Shown here: positions 16,921 to 25,378 of the stretch, piece by piece
Numbering within the stretch: position 1 is the first letter of the stretch
Layout: each line of letters opens with the position of its first letter
DNA from: Peptostreptococcaceae bacterium
GTDB taxonomy: Bacteria; Bacillota; Clostridia; Peptostreptococcales; Peptostreptococcaceae
Assembly (NCBI GenBank): GCA_902363255.1
Contig: CABIZO010000007.1
Location: 1-64,000, forward strand
Direction: 5' to 3'
Length of the DNA: 64,000 nucleotides
Notes under the pieces: model-generated
What the model saw: the letters and a program-made list of their open reading frames with translations, nothing else
Databases searched by the model: none
What the model was told of the DNA's origin: nothing
Position numbers and translations under genes: made by a program

Positions 16921-17178
16921 GTGAGATCCTATATAGAAGAAAGAGCAGTTATTGTAGCAAAATATATATTAGAAAAAAATACTACAGTAAGACAAACCGC
17001 TAAAACTTTTGGTGTTAGTAAAAGTACTATTCATAAGGATGTAACGGAACGATTAGAAGAAATCAATCCCTCTCTGGCTTTAGAGGTTAAGAGAGTTTTA
17101 GAAAAAAATAAATCAGAAAGACACATTCGAGGTGGAATGGCAACAAAACTTAAATATGAAAAAGAAAAAAAGGTGTAG
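16921..17178 (+). CDS. spoIIID: sporulation transcriptional regulator SpoIIID
   Basis: Small DNA-binding protein that acts in the mother cell, activating or repressing sigma-E genes and, in B. subtilis, helping to switch on sigma-K. The helix-turn-helix TTVRQTAKTFGVSKSTIHKDV is at about residues 21-41, followed by the conserved RHIRGGMATKLKY. I chose the GTG at 16921 (85 residues) over an ATG at 16900: a very strong GGGGGGAAGGG ribosome site lies just before it, and the protein then starts in register with B. subtilis SpoIIID (xxDYIKER...). Confidence 0.93.
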   Translation: MRSYIEERAVIVAKYILEKNTTVRQTAKTFGVSKSTIHKDVTERLEEINPSLALEVKRVLEKNKSERHIRGGMATKLKYEKEKKV

Positions 17179-17205
17179 GTATATCCTGCACTTTTTGATT
17201 TTTTG
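17164..17205 (+). terminator. terminator after spoIIID
   Basis: Stem formed by AAAAAGGTGTAGG and CCTGCACTTTTT with one bulge and a G-T pair. It overlaps the last codons of spoIIID and ends in a T-rich tail. Confidence 0.7.
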
Positions 17206-17336
17206 AAGTTTTAAATATAATGATATTATTGTGGGAGATAGTATTTCAGATTTCATATTAAGAAATTAGATGAAATACAAAAAACAAATTATAAAAATAA
17301 TTAATAATATAAAATAATAATTATAATAATATAATA

Positions 17337-17366
17337 AAAAATGTAGGATAAAACCTACATTTTTTT
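17337..17366 (+). terminator. isolated terminator-like hairpin before mbl
   Basis: Stem AAATGTAGG / CCTACATTT with a six-base loop and a T run, directly before the mbl promoter. It may stop residual transcription from spoIIID or an unrecognised short transcript from 17206-17336, where I see no ORF. Confidence 0.7.
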
Positions 17367-17367
17367 C

Positions 17368-17396
17368 TTGACTTATATTATTTTTTTGTATATCTT
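17368..17396 (+). promoter_or_regulatory. promoter for mbl
   Basis: TTGACT (17368-17373), a 17-base spacer and TATCTT (17391-17396), 70 bases before the gene. Confidence 0.55.
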
Positions 17397-17465
17397 GTAA
17401 CATAGAGGTCTTTAAGAGAAAGCAAATAAAGTTTAATATATATAGATAATAAAAGGAGTGAAAGT

Positions 17466-18494
17466 ATGGCTGGAGCAGATATAGGAATAGATTTAGGTAC
17501 GGCGAATGTCTTGGTATATGTAGACGGTAAGGGTATCGTATTAGAAGAACCATCGGTAGTTGCCATTGAAAAAAATACAAATACAGTTTTAGCAGTTGGA
17601 AATGAAGCGAGAAAAATGATAGGTAGAACACCTGCAAACATAGTAGCAATAAGACCGTTAAAAGATGGTGTTATTTCAGATTATGAAGCGACTGAAAAAA
17701 TGTTAAAGTATTTTACAGAAAAGATAGTGGAGAAAAAAGGATTTAGAAGACTTGTAATGCCAAGAATAATGGTATGCGTACCAACAGGAGTTACAGAAGT
17801 TGAAAAAAGAGCAGTAGAAGAAGCAACTAGAGAAGCTGGAGCAAGAGAGGTTTATATAATAGAAGAACCAATAGCTGCGGCAATTGGAGCTGGTATGGAC
17901 ATTTCACTTCCAAACGGAAATATGGTAATAGATATAGGTGGAGGAACTACAGATATAGCAGTTATATCCCTTGGAGGAGCAGTTGTTAGTGACTCAATAA
18001 AAATAGGTGGAGATAAGTTTGATACTGCTATAGTAGCCTACATTAAGAAAAAACATAATCTTCTTATAGGTGAAAGAAGTGCTGAAAAGCTAAAAATGGA
18101 AATCGGAACAGCGATGAAAGACAGTGAAGAAAGACTTATGAAAATAAGTGGTAGAAATATAATAAAAGGTCTTCCAGAAACTATAGAAGTAAGCTCAGTA
18201 GAAATAGCAGAAGCTTTAGAAGAATGTATAAAGCAAATACTTGCTACAACTAGAGTTGTACTAGAAAAAACACCACCAGAATTAGCAGCAGATATAAGTA
18301 CATCTGGTATAGTAATGACAGGTGGGGGAGCATTATTAAAAAATCTAGATAAGAGAATTGAAGAAGCAACAGGTATAAAAGTAATAGTTGCTGATGAACC
18401 TTTATCTTGTGTTGCAAGAGGAACAGGATCATCATTAAGTACATTAGATTTATTAGAAACTGGTGGAACATTTAAAAGAAGAAATAAAAAATAA
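17466..18494 (+). CDS. mbl: MreB-like actin homologue (Mbl)
   Basis: Bacterial actin that forms membrane-associated filaments guiding lateral wall synthesis and cell shape. The 342 residues show the actin-fold motifs: IGIDLGTANVLVY near 6-18 (phosphate 1), VIDIGGGTTDIAVISLGG near 156-173 (phosphate 2) and IVMTGGGALLKNLDKRI near 280-296. Naming it mbl rather than mreB follows synteny, since B. subtilis mbl also lies directly after spoIIID and there is no mreC/mreD next to it here. It is monocistronic, with its own promoter and terminator. Confidence 0.9.
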   Translation: MAGADIGIDLGTANVLVYVDGKGIVLEEPSVVAIEKNTNTVLAVGNEARKMIGRTPANIVAIRPLKDGVISDYEATEKMLKYFTEKIVEKKGFRRLVMPRIMVCVPTGVTEVEKRAVEEATREAGAREVYIIEEPIAAAIGAGMDISLPNGNMVIDIGGGTTDIAVISLGGAVVSDSIKIGGDKFDTAIVAYIKKKHNLLIGERSAEKLKMEIGTAMKDSEERLMKISGRNIIKGLPETIEVSSVEIAEALEECIKQILATTRVVLEKTPPELAADISTSGIVMTGGGALLKNLDKRIEEATGIKVIVADEPLSCVARGTGSSLSTLDLLETGGTFKRRNKK

Positions 18495-18496
18495 TA

Positions 18497-18545
18497 TAAA
18501 AGGGCTGGCATAGTAATTTTAATTAATATGTTCAGCCCTTTTTAA
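18497..18545 (+). terminator. terminator between mbl and yyaC
   Basis: Stem AAAAGGGCTG / CAGCCCTTTT closing a loop of about 25 bases. A and T runs on both sides let it serve both converging genes. Confidence 0.8.
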
Positions 18546-18568
18546 TATAAGTACATAGATGATTGTAT

Positions 18569-19078
18569 TTAAGTTGATAGCAATATTGACAAAGCAATAG
18601 TTTCAGCCAATTCAAGAATAAAGTGCAGTCGAACATTATTAAATGAGAATCTATTGTTTTCATCTACTTTATCTACAATTCCTACAATTGAATGAGATCC
18701 AATTTGCGGGAGTTTTTTACCTACGCCTTTACCAGGAAGAATGGGTCCTTTTCTAATTTGGATGTTTCCTATATTATTTATAGAACCTAAACAGGCATCA
18801 ATAGCTAAAAATTCACTGTTAGGATGTTTTTCTTTTACTTGCTCAATAGATTCATATATGTTCAAGGCATGAATAGGATTATCTAGGGTACCGTAAACAG
18901 GGTATTTAAAGTCGCTATTTTTAAGCATAGTACCGACTAAAGGACCTAAAGCATCTCCTATAGCACGATCCGTTCCTATACAAATAACAACGGTATTTTC
19001 ATTAATTATATCTTTGAGTATTAAGCTTAATATTTCTATAACATTTTCTTTTTTATAATGCACTTTGGCTAAATACAT
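18569..19078 (-). CDS. yyaC: spore protein YyaC (GPR-like fold)
   Basis: A 169-residue member of the YyaC family, sporulation proteins related to the germination protease GPR. VICIGTDRAIGDALGPLVG near 32-50 is the family signature, with Asp residues of the putative active site, and AIDACLGS lies near 92-99. The role in the spore is not well established. It is the only gene on the minus strand in this part. On its strand, CATATATT at 19107-19100, 22 bases upstream of the start, resembles a sigma-E -10, though no matching -35 is clear. A GGGAGG ribosome site is present. Confidence 0.85.
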   Translation of the reverse strand: MYLAKVHYKKENVIEILSLILKDIINENTVVICIGTDRAIGDALGPLVGTMLKNSDFKYPVYGTLDNPIHALNIYESIEQVKEKHPNSEFLAIDACLGSINNIGNIQIRKGPILPGKGVGKKLPQIGSHSIVGIVDKVDENNRFSFNNVRLHFILELAETIALSILLST

Positions 19079-19208
19079 AGGAACTTACCTCCCTTCAAAA
19101 ATATATGAACTACATAATAAAAAAATACATAACTTTAATTAACATAAAGACACTTATATATAATAATATGATGGAGTGTTAAATAGTGTTCATAAAATAA
19201 ATAAAATC

Positions 19209-19237
19209 TTGACACTATATCGAAAAAAGGTTATCAT
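19209..19237 (+). promoter_or_regulatory. promoter for SAM riboswitch-metK
   Basis: Perfect TTGACA (19209-19214), a 17-base spacer and TATCAT (19232-19237). The riboswitch begins about 38 bases after the expected start site. Confidence 0.8.
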
Positions 19238-19281
19238 ATATTTGTAAAATGTAATATTAAAATATGTGTAATCGTGATTAC

Positions 19282-19446
19282 ACCTTATCAAGAGAGGCGG
19301 AGGGACAGGCCCTATGAAGCCCAGCAACCACTTCCAAATATTTGGGGGACGGTGCTAAATCCTACTTAACGGAAACGTTAGAGAGATGAGGTTAGTTAAT
19401 TAGAATTTTTATGTGATAATTAACCTCTTCTGTTAAAGAAGAGGTT
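19282..19446 (+). ncRNA. SAM-I riboswitch with terminator
   Basis: The aptamer (19282-19392) has the S-box core: P1 ACCTTATC pairs with GATGAGGT, and CAAGAGAGGCGGAGGGAC, GCCCAGCAACC and the GGTGCTAAATCC block are conserved. The expression platform is a terminator, AACCTCTTC (19422-19430) / GAAGAGGTT (19438-19446), with a T-rich tail. The 3' strand of P1 (GAGGTTA, 19388-19394) can instead pair with TAACCTC (19421-19427), giving the antiterminator. High SAM therefore turns metK off. Confidence 0.95.
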
Positions 19447-19495
19447 TTATTTTTACCCAAATTGACAAAAATATATAATAAAAGGAGGAAGTACA

Positions 19496-20689
19496 ATGTC
19501 AAGACATTTATTCACATCGGAATCAGTAACTGAAGGTCATCCAGATAAGATGTGTGACCAAATTTCAGATGCAATATTAGATGCTTTATTAGAGAAGGAT
19601 CCTTTATCAAGGGTAGCTTGTGAAACAACAACAACTACAGGTTTAGTATTAGTAGCAGGAGAAATATCTACAAAGGCTTATGTAGATATACAAAAAATAG
19701 TTAGGGATACAGTAAAAGAAATAGGATATACAAGAGCTAAATATGGATTTGATAGTCAAACTTGTGCTGTTATAACTGCTATAGATGAGCAATCATCAGA
19801 TATAGCTATGGGTGTTGACGAAGCTTTAGAGAGTAGAAGTGGGGAACAAACTGAGGAAGAAATAGAAGCTATAGGAGCGGGAGATCAAGGTATAATGTTC
19901 GGATTTGCTTGTAATGAAACTCCAGAATTAATGCCATTACCTATATCTTTAGCACATAAACTATCTAGAAGATTAACAGAAATAAGAAAAAATGAAATAG
20001 TAGATTATTTAAGACCAGATGGTAAAACTCAAGTTACAGTAGAGTACGACGGAAATAAACCAGTAAGAGTACATACCATATTAATATCTACTCAACATAG
20101 TGAACATGTTGATAATGACACTATAAGAAAAGATTTAATAGAACTAGTAATAAAAGAAGTTATACCAGCAGAATTATTAGATGATGAAACTAAGATATAT
20201 ATAAACCCAACTGGAAGATTCGTTATAGGTGGACCACAAGGAGATACTGGTTTAACAGGAAGAAAGATAATAATAGATACTTATGGTGGATATGCTAGAC
20301 ACGGTGGTGGAGCATTCTCAGGAAAAGATGCAACTAAAGTTGATAGATCTGCTGCTTATGCTGCAAGATATGTTGCTAAAAACATAGTAGCTGCTGGACT
20401 TGCAGATAAGTGTGAAATAGAATTAGCTTACGCTATAGGTGTTGCTAAACCATTATCAATATTTGTTGATACTTTTGGTACTGGAAAAGTATCTGAAGCT
20501 GAGCTAGTTGAATTAATAAATAAAAATTTTGACTTAAGACCAGGTGCTATAATAAGAGACTTAGACTTAAGAAAACCTATATACAAACAAACGGCTGCTT
20601 ATGGTCACTTTGGAAGAACTGATGTGGATTTACCATGGGAAAGAACTGACAAAGCTGAAACATTAAGAGAGCAATCTTCAATAAAATAA
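19496..20689 (+). CDS. metK: S-adenosylmethionine synthetase
   Basis: Makes SAM from methionine and ATP. The 397 residues match the family. FTSESVTEGHPDKMCDQISDA at the N-terminus, GAGDQGIMFGFA near 122-133 and the GGGAFSGKDATKVDRSA metal/ATP loop near 270-286 are all intact. Controlled by the SAM-I riboswitch in its leader, which closes a feedback loop. GGAGG precedes the ATG. Confidence 0.97.
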   Translation: MSRHLFTSESVTEGHPDKMCDQISDAILDALLEKDPLSRVACETTTTTGLVLVAGEISTKAYVDIQKIVRDTVKEIGYTRAKYGFDSQTCAVITAIDEQSSDIAMGVDEALESRSGEQTEEEIEAIGAGDQGIMFGFACNETPELMPLPISLAHKLSRRLTEIRKNEIVDYLRPDGKTQVTVEYDGNKPVRVHTILISTQHSEHVDNDTIRKDLIELVIKEVIPAELLDDETKIYINPTGRFVIGGPQGDTGLTGRKIIIDTYGGYARHGGGAFSGKDATKVDRSAAYAARYVAKNIVAAGLADKCEIELAYAIGVAKPLSIFVDTFGTGKVSEAELVELINKNFDLRPGAIIRDLDLRKPIYKQTAAYGHFGRTDVDLPWERTDKAETLREQSSIK

Positions 20690-20710
20690 TTTTAATAGTT
20701 AATATAAATA

Positions 20711-20748
20711 ATAAAGAGTTGTATAAGATACGGCTCTTTATTTTTTTT
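20711..20748 (+). terminator. terminator after metK
   Basis: Stem AAAGAGTTGTA / TACGGCTCTTT with G-T pairs, followed by ATTTTTTTT. Confidence 0.85.
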
Positions 20749-20829
20749 GTATTAAGTGATAACATAAAATATATTTATAATACTAATAATTATAAATATG
20801 AGTTAATAAATGATTTTAGGAGAATAGAA

Positions 20830-23052
20830 ATGGAAAAATTACAAGGAATGGTTAGTGATATAGTCTTTAAAAATGAAGAAAATGGTTATACCATAGCATC
20901 TTTAGCCAATGAAAATGATGAAATAACTATTGTAGGATGTATGCCAACTTTATCTGTAGGAGAAAGTATAGAAATAGAAGGAAAATGGGTTAACCATAAA
21001 ATTTATGGATCTCAATTTGAAGTAAAAAGTTTTATGCCTGTTACTCCATCATCATTAGAAGGTATTTATGTTTATTTATCATCAGGAATGATTCATGGAA
21101 TCGGTGAAAAAATGGCTAAAAGGATAGTAGATAAGTTTGGTGTCGATACTTTAGATATCATTCAAAATACTCCAGAAAGATTAACTGAAGTAGAAGGAAT
21201 AGGTATGAAAAAGGTTAAGCAAATCCAAGAAAGCTATGAAGAAAATAGAGAGCTTAGAAATATAATAATACAACTATCTCCTTATGGAATAACTCCTAAT
21301 TATTGTTTAAGAATATATAAAAAATACAAAGATAAATCCTTAGAAGTAATAAATAAAAATCCATATAGATTAGCTGAAGAAGTAAGAGGTATTGGATTTA
21401 AGATAGCCGATGATATAGCTAGTAAAATAGGTATAGATAAATATTCTCCTGATAGGGTTATGCAAGGAATTTTATTCACATTAAATCAAAGTTTAGGAAG
21501 TGGTCATACATATCTACCTAAAAGAGTATTAATTGAACAATCTGTTAAAATTTTAGGCGTTGAACCTAAATTTGTAGAAAATGGAATAATGGATTTAGCA
21601 TATAGCCAAAAGGTGCATTTAGAAAATAAGGACGGAGAGATTCTTGTATATTTAATGATGTACTATATTTGTGAAAATGGTGTATGCAAAGAAATTGTAA
21701 AGCTATCTCAACACGAAACTAAAGATTTACATATAGATATAGAAGAAGAAATAAGAATTGTTGAAAAAGAAGATGAAATAAGCTTGGCTAATAATCAAAT
21801 TTTAGCTGTAAAAGAAGCTATAGACAATGGGGTAACAATTATTACAGGTGGACCTGGGACAGGAAAAACCACAACAATAAATACTATAATAAAAATATTT
21901 GAAAATAATGATCAAAAAGTTGTATTATGTGCTCCAACAGGTAGAGCTGCTAAGAGAATGAGTGAAACATCAAACAAAGAAGCTAAAACGATTCATAGAT
22001 TATTAGAAATGGGATTTGCTACAGATAGTGATGAATTAGTATTTTTTAAAGATGAAGAGGATCCAATAGATGCAGATGTAATAATACTAGATGAAGCATC
22101 TATGGTTGATATTATATTAATGTACAGCCTTCTAAAAGCTGTTAAACTAGGAACAAGATTACTTTTAGTTGGTGATAGTGATCAGTTACCATCAGTAGGA
22201 GCAGGAAATGTTTTAAAAGATATAATCGATTCTAATGTAATAAAAACTGTTAGACTGAATGAAATATTTAGGCAAGCTAGGGAAAGTATGATAGTTGTAA
22301 ATGCCCATAAAATAAATAATGGAGAGCCATTATTCTTAAATGTAAAAAATAAAGATTTCTTCTTTTTAAGAAAAAACACAAATGAAGAAATTATAAATGA
22401 AATAATAGGGCTTGTAAGCGAAAGACTTCCAAAGTTTTATAAGTTTGATAAATTAAAAGATATACAAGTACTAACTTCTATGAGAAAAGGTGATTTAGGT
22501 GTAAATAATCTAAATATAGAGTTACAAAAATATCTTAATCCACCTAATAAATATAAACAAGAAGAGGAATTTGCTAAAAGGACCTTTAGAGTGGGAGATA
22601 AGGTAATGCAAATTAGAAATAACTACACAAAAAAATGGGAGACAGAAGATAAAAGCGATAGTGGAGAAGGTATATATAATGGTGATATTGGATATATATT
22701 TCATATAGATAAAGATAAGAAGGTTGTTTTTGTGCTGTTTGATAAAGTCAAAATTGCTTCTTATAAGTATGATGAATTAGATGAACTTGACCATAGCTTT
22801 TGCACAACTATTCACAAAAGCCAAGGGAGTGAATTCCCTGTAGTAGTTATACCTATAGTTTGGGCGCCGCCAATGTTGTTAAGTCGTAATTTACTTTATA
22901 CAGCGGTAACTAGAGCAAAAAAGCTTGTTGTGTTAGTTGGAGATGTTAGATACTTAGAACAAATGATTAAAAATAATAGAATAAATGACAGATACTCTAA
23001 TTTATCATATAAATTAAATAAATTTATAAAAGAAGGGCTGTTAAGTAAATAG
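20830..23052 (+). CDS. recD2: RecD2-family ATP-dependent 5'-3' DNA helicase
   Basis: Superfamily 1B helicase involved in recombination repair and fork maintenance, of the type that works without RecBC. An N-terminal OB-like region is followed by helix-hairpin-helix repeats (about 85-200), then the motor domain. Walker A GGPGTGKT is at 340-347, LDEASMVD holds the DExx box, and the late motif CTTIHKSQGSEFPVVV is present. The ATG at 20830 (740 residues) follows an AGGAG ribosome site. In-frame non-ATG codons further upstream lie in the metK terminator and are not credible. It runs into comF with a 2-base gap. Confidence 0.9.
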   Translation: MEKLQGMVSDIVFKNEENGYTIASLANENDEITIVGCMPTLSVGESIEIEGKWVNHKIYGSQFEVKSFMPVTPSSLEGIYVYLSSGMIHGIGEKMAKRIVDKFGVDTLDIIQNTPERLTEVEGIGMKKVKQIQESYEENRELRNIIIQLSPYGITPNYCLRIYKKYKDKSLEVINKNPYRLAEEVRGIGFKIADDIASKIGIDKYSPDRVMQGILFTLNQSLGSGHTYLPKRVLIEQSVKILGVEPKFVENGIMDLAYSQKVHLENKDGEILVYLMMYYICENGVCKEIVKLSQHETKDLHIDIEEEIRIVEKEDEISLANNQILAVKEAIDNGVTIITGGPGTGKTTTINTIIKIFENNDQKVVLCAPTGRAAKRMSETSNKEAKTIHRLLEMGFATDSDELVFFKDEEDPIDADVIILDEASMVDIILMYSLLKAVKLGTRLLLVGDSDQLPSVGAGNVLKDIIDSNVIKTVRLNEIFRQARESMIVVNAHKINNGEPLFLNVKNKDFFFLRKNTNEEIINEIIGLVSERLPKFYKFDKLKDIQVLTSMRKGDLGVNNLNIELQKYLNPPNKYKQEEEFAKRTFRVGDKVMQIRNNYTKKWETEDKSDSGEGIYNGDIGYIFHIDKDKKVVFVLFDKVKIASYKYDELDELDHSFCTTIHKSQGSEFPVVVIPIVWAPPMLLSRNLLYTAVTRAKKLVVLVGDVRYLEQMIKNNRINDRYSNLSYKLNKFIKEGLLSK

Positions 23053-23054
23053 TA

Positions 23055-23837
23055 ATGAAACTTATATCAAAGTTAATTCCAAATAATATAAAAGAAATAT
23101 TAAAAATAATAATTAATTATATTTATCCTAGAAATATAACTTGTATAATTTGTGATAAGCCAATAAAGCTAACAAACTCTTATTCACTATGTGGAGATTG
23201 TTTTAAAGAGTTAAATTTTATTTTGGATGGATGTAATAAATGTGGTAAACCCATAGTAAATAGAAATTTGGAAAGAGAAAGTCTAATAGAATGCACTTAT
23301 TGTTACAATAAAACTTTCTACTTTGATAAAGTAATCTCTTGTATAGAGTATGATGATATAAGCAAAAAATTAATTTTAGATTTTAAATATAAAAGTAAAA
23401 CTTATTTATGTAGATATATAGCTTATTTGATGAAAGAAAAATTTACACTAGAGCATATAAAAGCTGATTATATATTATTTGTACCTCTACATAAAAAAAG
23501 ATTGAATAAAAGAGGATTTAATCAAGCTGAGAAGATAGCGAATAAATTAGGTGAACTCTTAGAAATACCAGTTTTAGACTGCATAAATAGGATAAAAAAC
23601 ACAAAAAAATTATATAAATTAAATAAAGAGGATAGAGAGAAAGAATTAAAAAATGGATTTGAAGTGAAAGAAAATATTAATCTTATAAAAAATAAGGATG
23701 TAATATTAATAGATGATATTTTTACTACAGGATCAACAGCAAATGAAATATCAAAAGTATTGAAAATAAACGGTGTAAATAGTATATGTATATTTACATT
23801 ACTTACAACTTGTGTAGATGTATATGTAAAACAATAA
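23055..23837 (+). CDS. comF: ComF-family phosphoribosyltransferase-like protein
   Basis: A 260-residue ComFC-type protein, required for natural transformation in competent species and of unclear role elsewhere. The N-terminal zinc-finger cysteines are CIICDKP and CGDC, then CNKCGKP and CTYC (about 35-90). The C-terminal PRPP-binding signature VILIDDIFTTGSTANE is near 216-231. It starts 2 bases after recD2, so they form one operon. The comFA helicase partner is not adjacent. Confidence 0.87.
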   Translation: MKLISKLIPNNIKEILKIIINYIYPRNITCIICDKPIKLTNSYSLCGDCFKELNFILDGCNKCGKPIVNRNLERESLIECTYCYNKTFYFDKVISCIEYDDISKKLILDFKYKSKTYLCRYIAYLMKEKFTLEHIKADYILFVPLHKKRLNKRGFNQAEKIANKLGELLEIPVLDCINRIKNTKKLYKLNKEDREKELKNGFEVKENINLIKNKDVILIDDIFTTGSTANEISKVLKINGVNSICIFTLLTTCVDVYVKQ

Positions 23838-23844
23838 AATCCTA

Positions 23845-23873
23845 TTGACAGAAGTAACTTAAACCGTTAAAAT
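23845..23873 (+). promoter_or_regulatory. strong promoter for the raiA-type RNA
   Basis: Perfect TTGACA (23845-23850), a 17-base spacer and TAAAAT (23868-23873). The predicted start near 23880 coincides with the first base pairs of the closing stem of the RNA. Confidence 0.78.
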
Positions 23874-23879
23874 AGTAAT

Positions 23880-24113
23880 ATGTTTCAGGTCTGTGGTTGA
23901 AAGTCCAAGCCAGACGCAGGCGAAAGGATCCACGTAAGTTAACACTAAAAATTGGGTTAATGATCATGGTGCGTCTTAGATGTAAGACCTACCGGTATTA
24001 AAATCGAGATGGTTAGTAGTGAGGCAAACCCGAGCGAAAGCTGCAGTAGGCGAGTGTGGGGTCAAAGACCAGGTCAGCTGAAACAATAAGTACCTATTAG
24101 GTGCTTTTTTTTT
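23880..24113 (+). ncRNA. structured non-coding RNA, raiA class
   Basis: About 205 bases of compact, G-rich sequence in an otherwise AT-rich gap. The ends pair: GTTTCAG (23882-23888) with CTGAAAC (24078-24084). Inside are several hairpins, such as GGTC-AAA-GACC near 24060-24070 and GCGAAAGC near 24034-24041. It has its own promoter and its own terminator and contains no ORF, so it is a free-standing RNA. I assign it to the raiA motif because it sits between comF and hpf (raiA), the position for which that clostridial RNA class was named. I cannot align it to the published model here. RNase P RNA and 6S RNA were considered and do not fit. Confidence 0.72.
24087..24113 (+). terminator. terminator of the raiA-type RNA
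   Basis: Stem AAGTACCT (24088-24095) / AGGTGCTT (24099-24106) with one G-T pair and a run of nine T. Confidence 0.85.
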
Positions 24114-24120
24114 ATAAAAA

Positions 24121-24136
24121 AAGAAAGCGATTTCTA
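24121..24136. promoter_or_regulatory. possible CcpA site (cre-like)
   Basis: AAGAAAGCGATTTCTA agrees with the C. difficile-type cre RRGAAAANGTTTTCWW at all but two fixed positions and is palindromic. It lies just after the RNA terminator. Weak evidence by itself. Confidence 0.25.
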
Positions 24137-24200
24137 AAAATATTGATAGATATTATTAAAATTGCATAATATAGAAATATATATCTATATTAAGAAAAAT

Positions 24201-24383
24201 TTATCAACATTATATGAACAAAGCAAAATAATAATTATATTAAAATAATTAAACAATTAACAACATATAATTATTATATGTGGATAATTATTAAGTATAA
24301 AAATTAGATAATATACACAGTTAATAAAGTTATCAACAAAGTTATCAACATTATCCACAATATGTGTTGATTAATAATCCACA
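24201..24383. promoter_or_regulatory. cluster of DnaA boxes between raiA RNA and hpf
   Basis: Within 183 bases there are two perfect TTATCCACA boxes (24279-24287 on the minus strand, 24351-24359 on the plus strand), three TTATCAACA boxes (24201, 24330, 24342) and further near-matches ATATACACA (24311), TAATCCACA (24375) and TGTTGATTA (24365). The surroundings are extremely AT-rich and ORF-free. dnaA is not in the window, so this is more likely a DnaA-binding regulatory or titration site than the origin itself. Confidence 0.7.
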
Positions 24384-24565
24384 TTATTATAAAAGAAAAT
24401 ACATAAAACTATTTTTTACGACAGTATATAAAAAAATAAAAAGTTAACAATAAAAAAAAGGAGAAAAATAATTAATATAGAATATATTATTAAAGCATAA
24501 ATACTAATACATGAGGTAAAGTATAAAATTATAAGTGCTTTACATAAGTGAAGGGAGATGTTCTT

Positions 24566-25102
24566 ATGAAAATAATAATATCAGGAAAAAAATTAGAACT
24601 TACAGATGGAATTAAAACTGCAATAGAAGATAAGTTAGGTAAATTAGAACGTTATCTTAATCCAGAAACTGAAGTAAAAGTAACTGTAAGTGCAAGAAAG
24701 GCAACTCAAAAAATAGAAGTAACAATTATCCCTATTAGTGGACCAATTATTAGAGCAGAAGATAGTGAAGAAAATTTATATGCTGCTATTGATGTTGTTT
24801 ACGATAAGCTTAAAAAGCAAATAAGAAGATATAAAAATAAATTACAAGATAGACATCAATCAAAAGATGAAAGTATTAGGTTCCAAATGGATGAAGAAAT
24901 AGAAGAAAATGATGAAAATCTAGATATAGTAATAGAAAGACGTAAAAAATTTGATATGAAACCAATGAGCCCAGAAGAAGCTGTGTTACAAATGGAGCTA
25001 ATAGAGCATGGATTCTATATGTTTAGAAATATAGATAGTGATGAAATATCTATAGTATATAAACGTGAAGATGGTGGTTATGGATTAATAGAACACGAAT
25101 AA
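24566..25102 (+). CDS. hpf: ribosome hibernation-promoting factor, long form
   Basis: Binds the 30S subunit and drives 70S ribosomes into 100S dimers in stationary phase. The 178-residue long HPF has an N-terminal S30AE domain (about 1-100: KIIISGKKLELTDGIKTAIEDKLGKLERYL) and a C-terminal dimerisation domain starting near 120 (VIERRKKFDMKPMSPEEAVLQMELIEHGFYMFRN). The ATG at 24566 is chosen over an in-frame GTG at 24548 because AAGGGAG lies 8 bases before it. It is preceded by about 450 bases of non-coding DNA that holds the DnaA boxes and the raiA-type RNA. Confidence 0.95.
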   Translation: MKIIISGKKLELTDGIKTAIEDKLGKLERYLNPETEVKVTVSARKATQKIEVTIIPISGPIIRAEDSEENLYAAIDVVYDKLKKQIRRYKNKLQDRHQSKDESIRFQMDEEIEENDENLDIVIERRKKFDMKPMSPEEAVLQMELIEHGFYMFRNIDSDEISIVYKREDGGYGLIEHE

Positions 25103-25125
25103 TATAATTAATTATTAAGAACATT

Positions 25126-25160
25126 CAAGGCTATCGATAATTTTATCGATAGCCTTTTTA
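25126..25160 (+). terminator. terminator after hpf
   Basis: Twelve-pair stem AAGGCTATCGAT / ATCGATAGCCTT and a T run. Confidence 0.9.
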
Positions 25161-25378
25161 TAATGCTTTAAAATATTATATTCTAAATAAGTATCTTATA
25201 AATAGTATTTATTTTTGAAAGTAAAATTGACTTTATGTTTTTAAAATTAAGTAAAGGTTTATACTATTAATATGTAGATTATTGAGTAAATAACTATATT
25301 TTGCTATTATATAAAATGTAACATGAAAAATTTAACAATAGCAATGAGTATAATAAGGGGAGAAAGGGAGCTGATATT

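Noticed and set aside
23880..24113. RNase P RNA, 6S RNA or a cobalamin riboswitch as identity of the RNA after comF
   Set aside because: The RNA is too short for RNase P and lacks its conserved core blocks. It has no long central bubble as in 6S RNA and no B12-box. Position and end pairing fit the raiA class better.
24114..24565. Chromosomal replication origin
   Set aside because: DnaA boxes are present, but dnaA, dnaN, rnpA or rpmH are not nearby, so calling it oriC is not supported.
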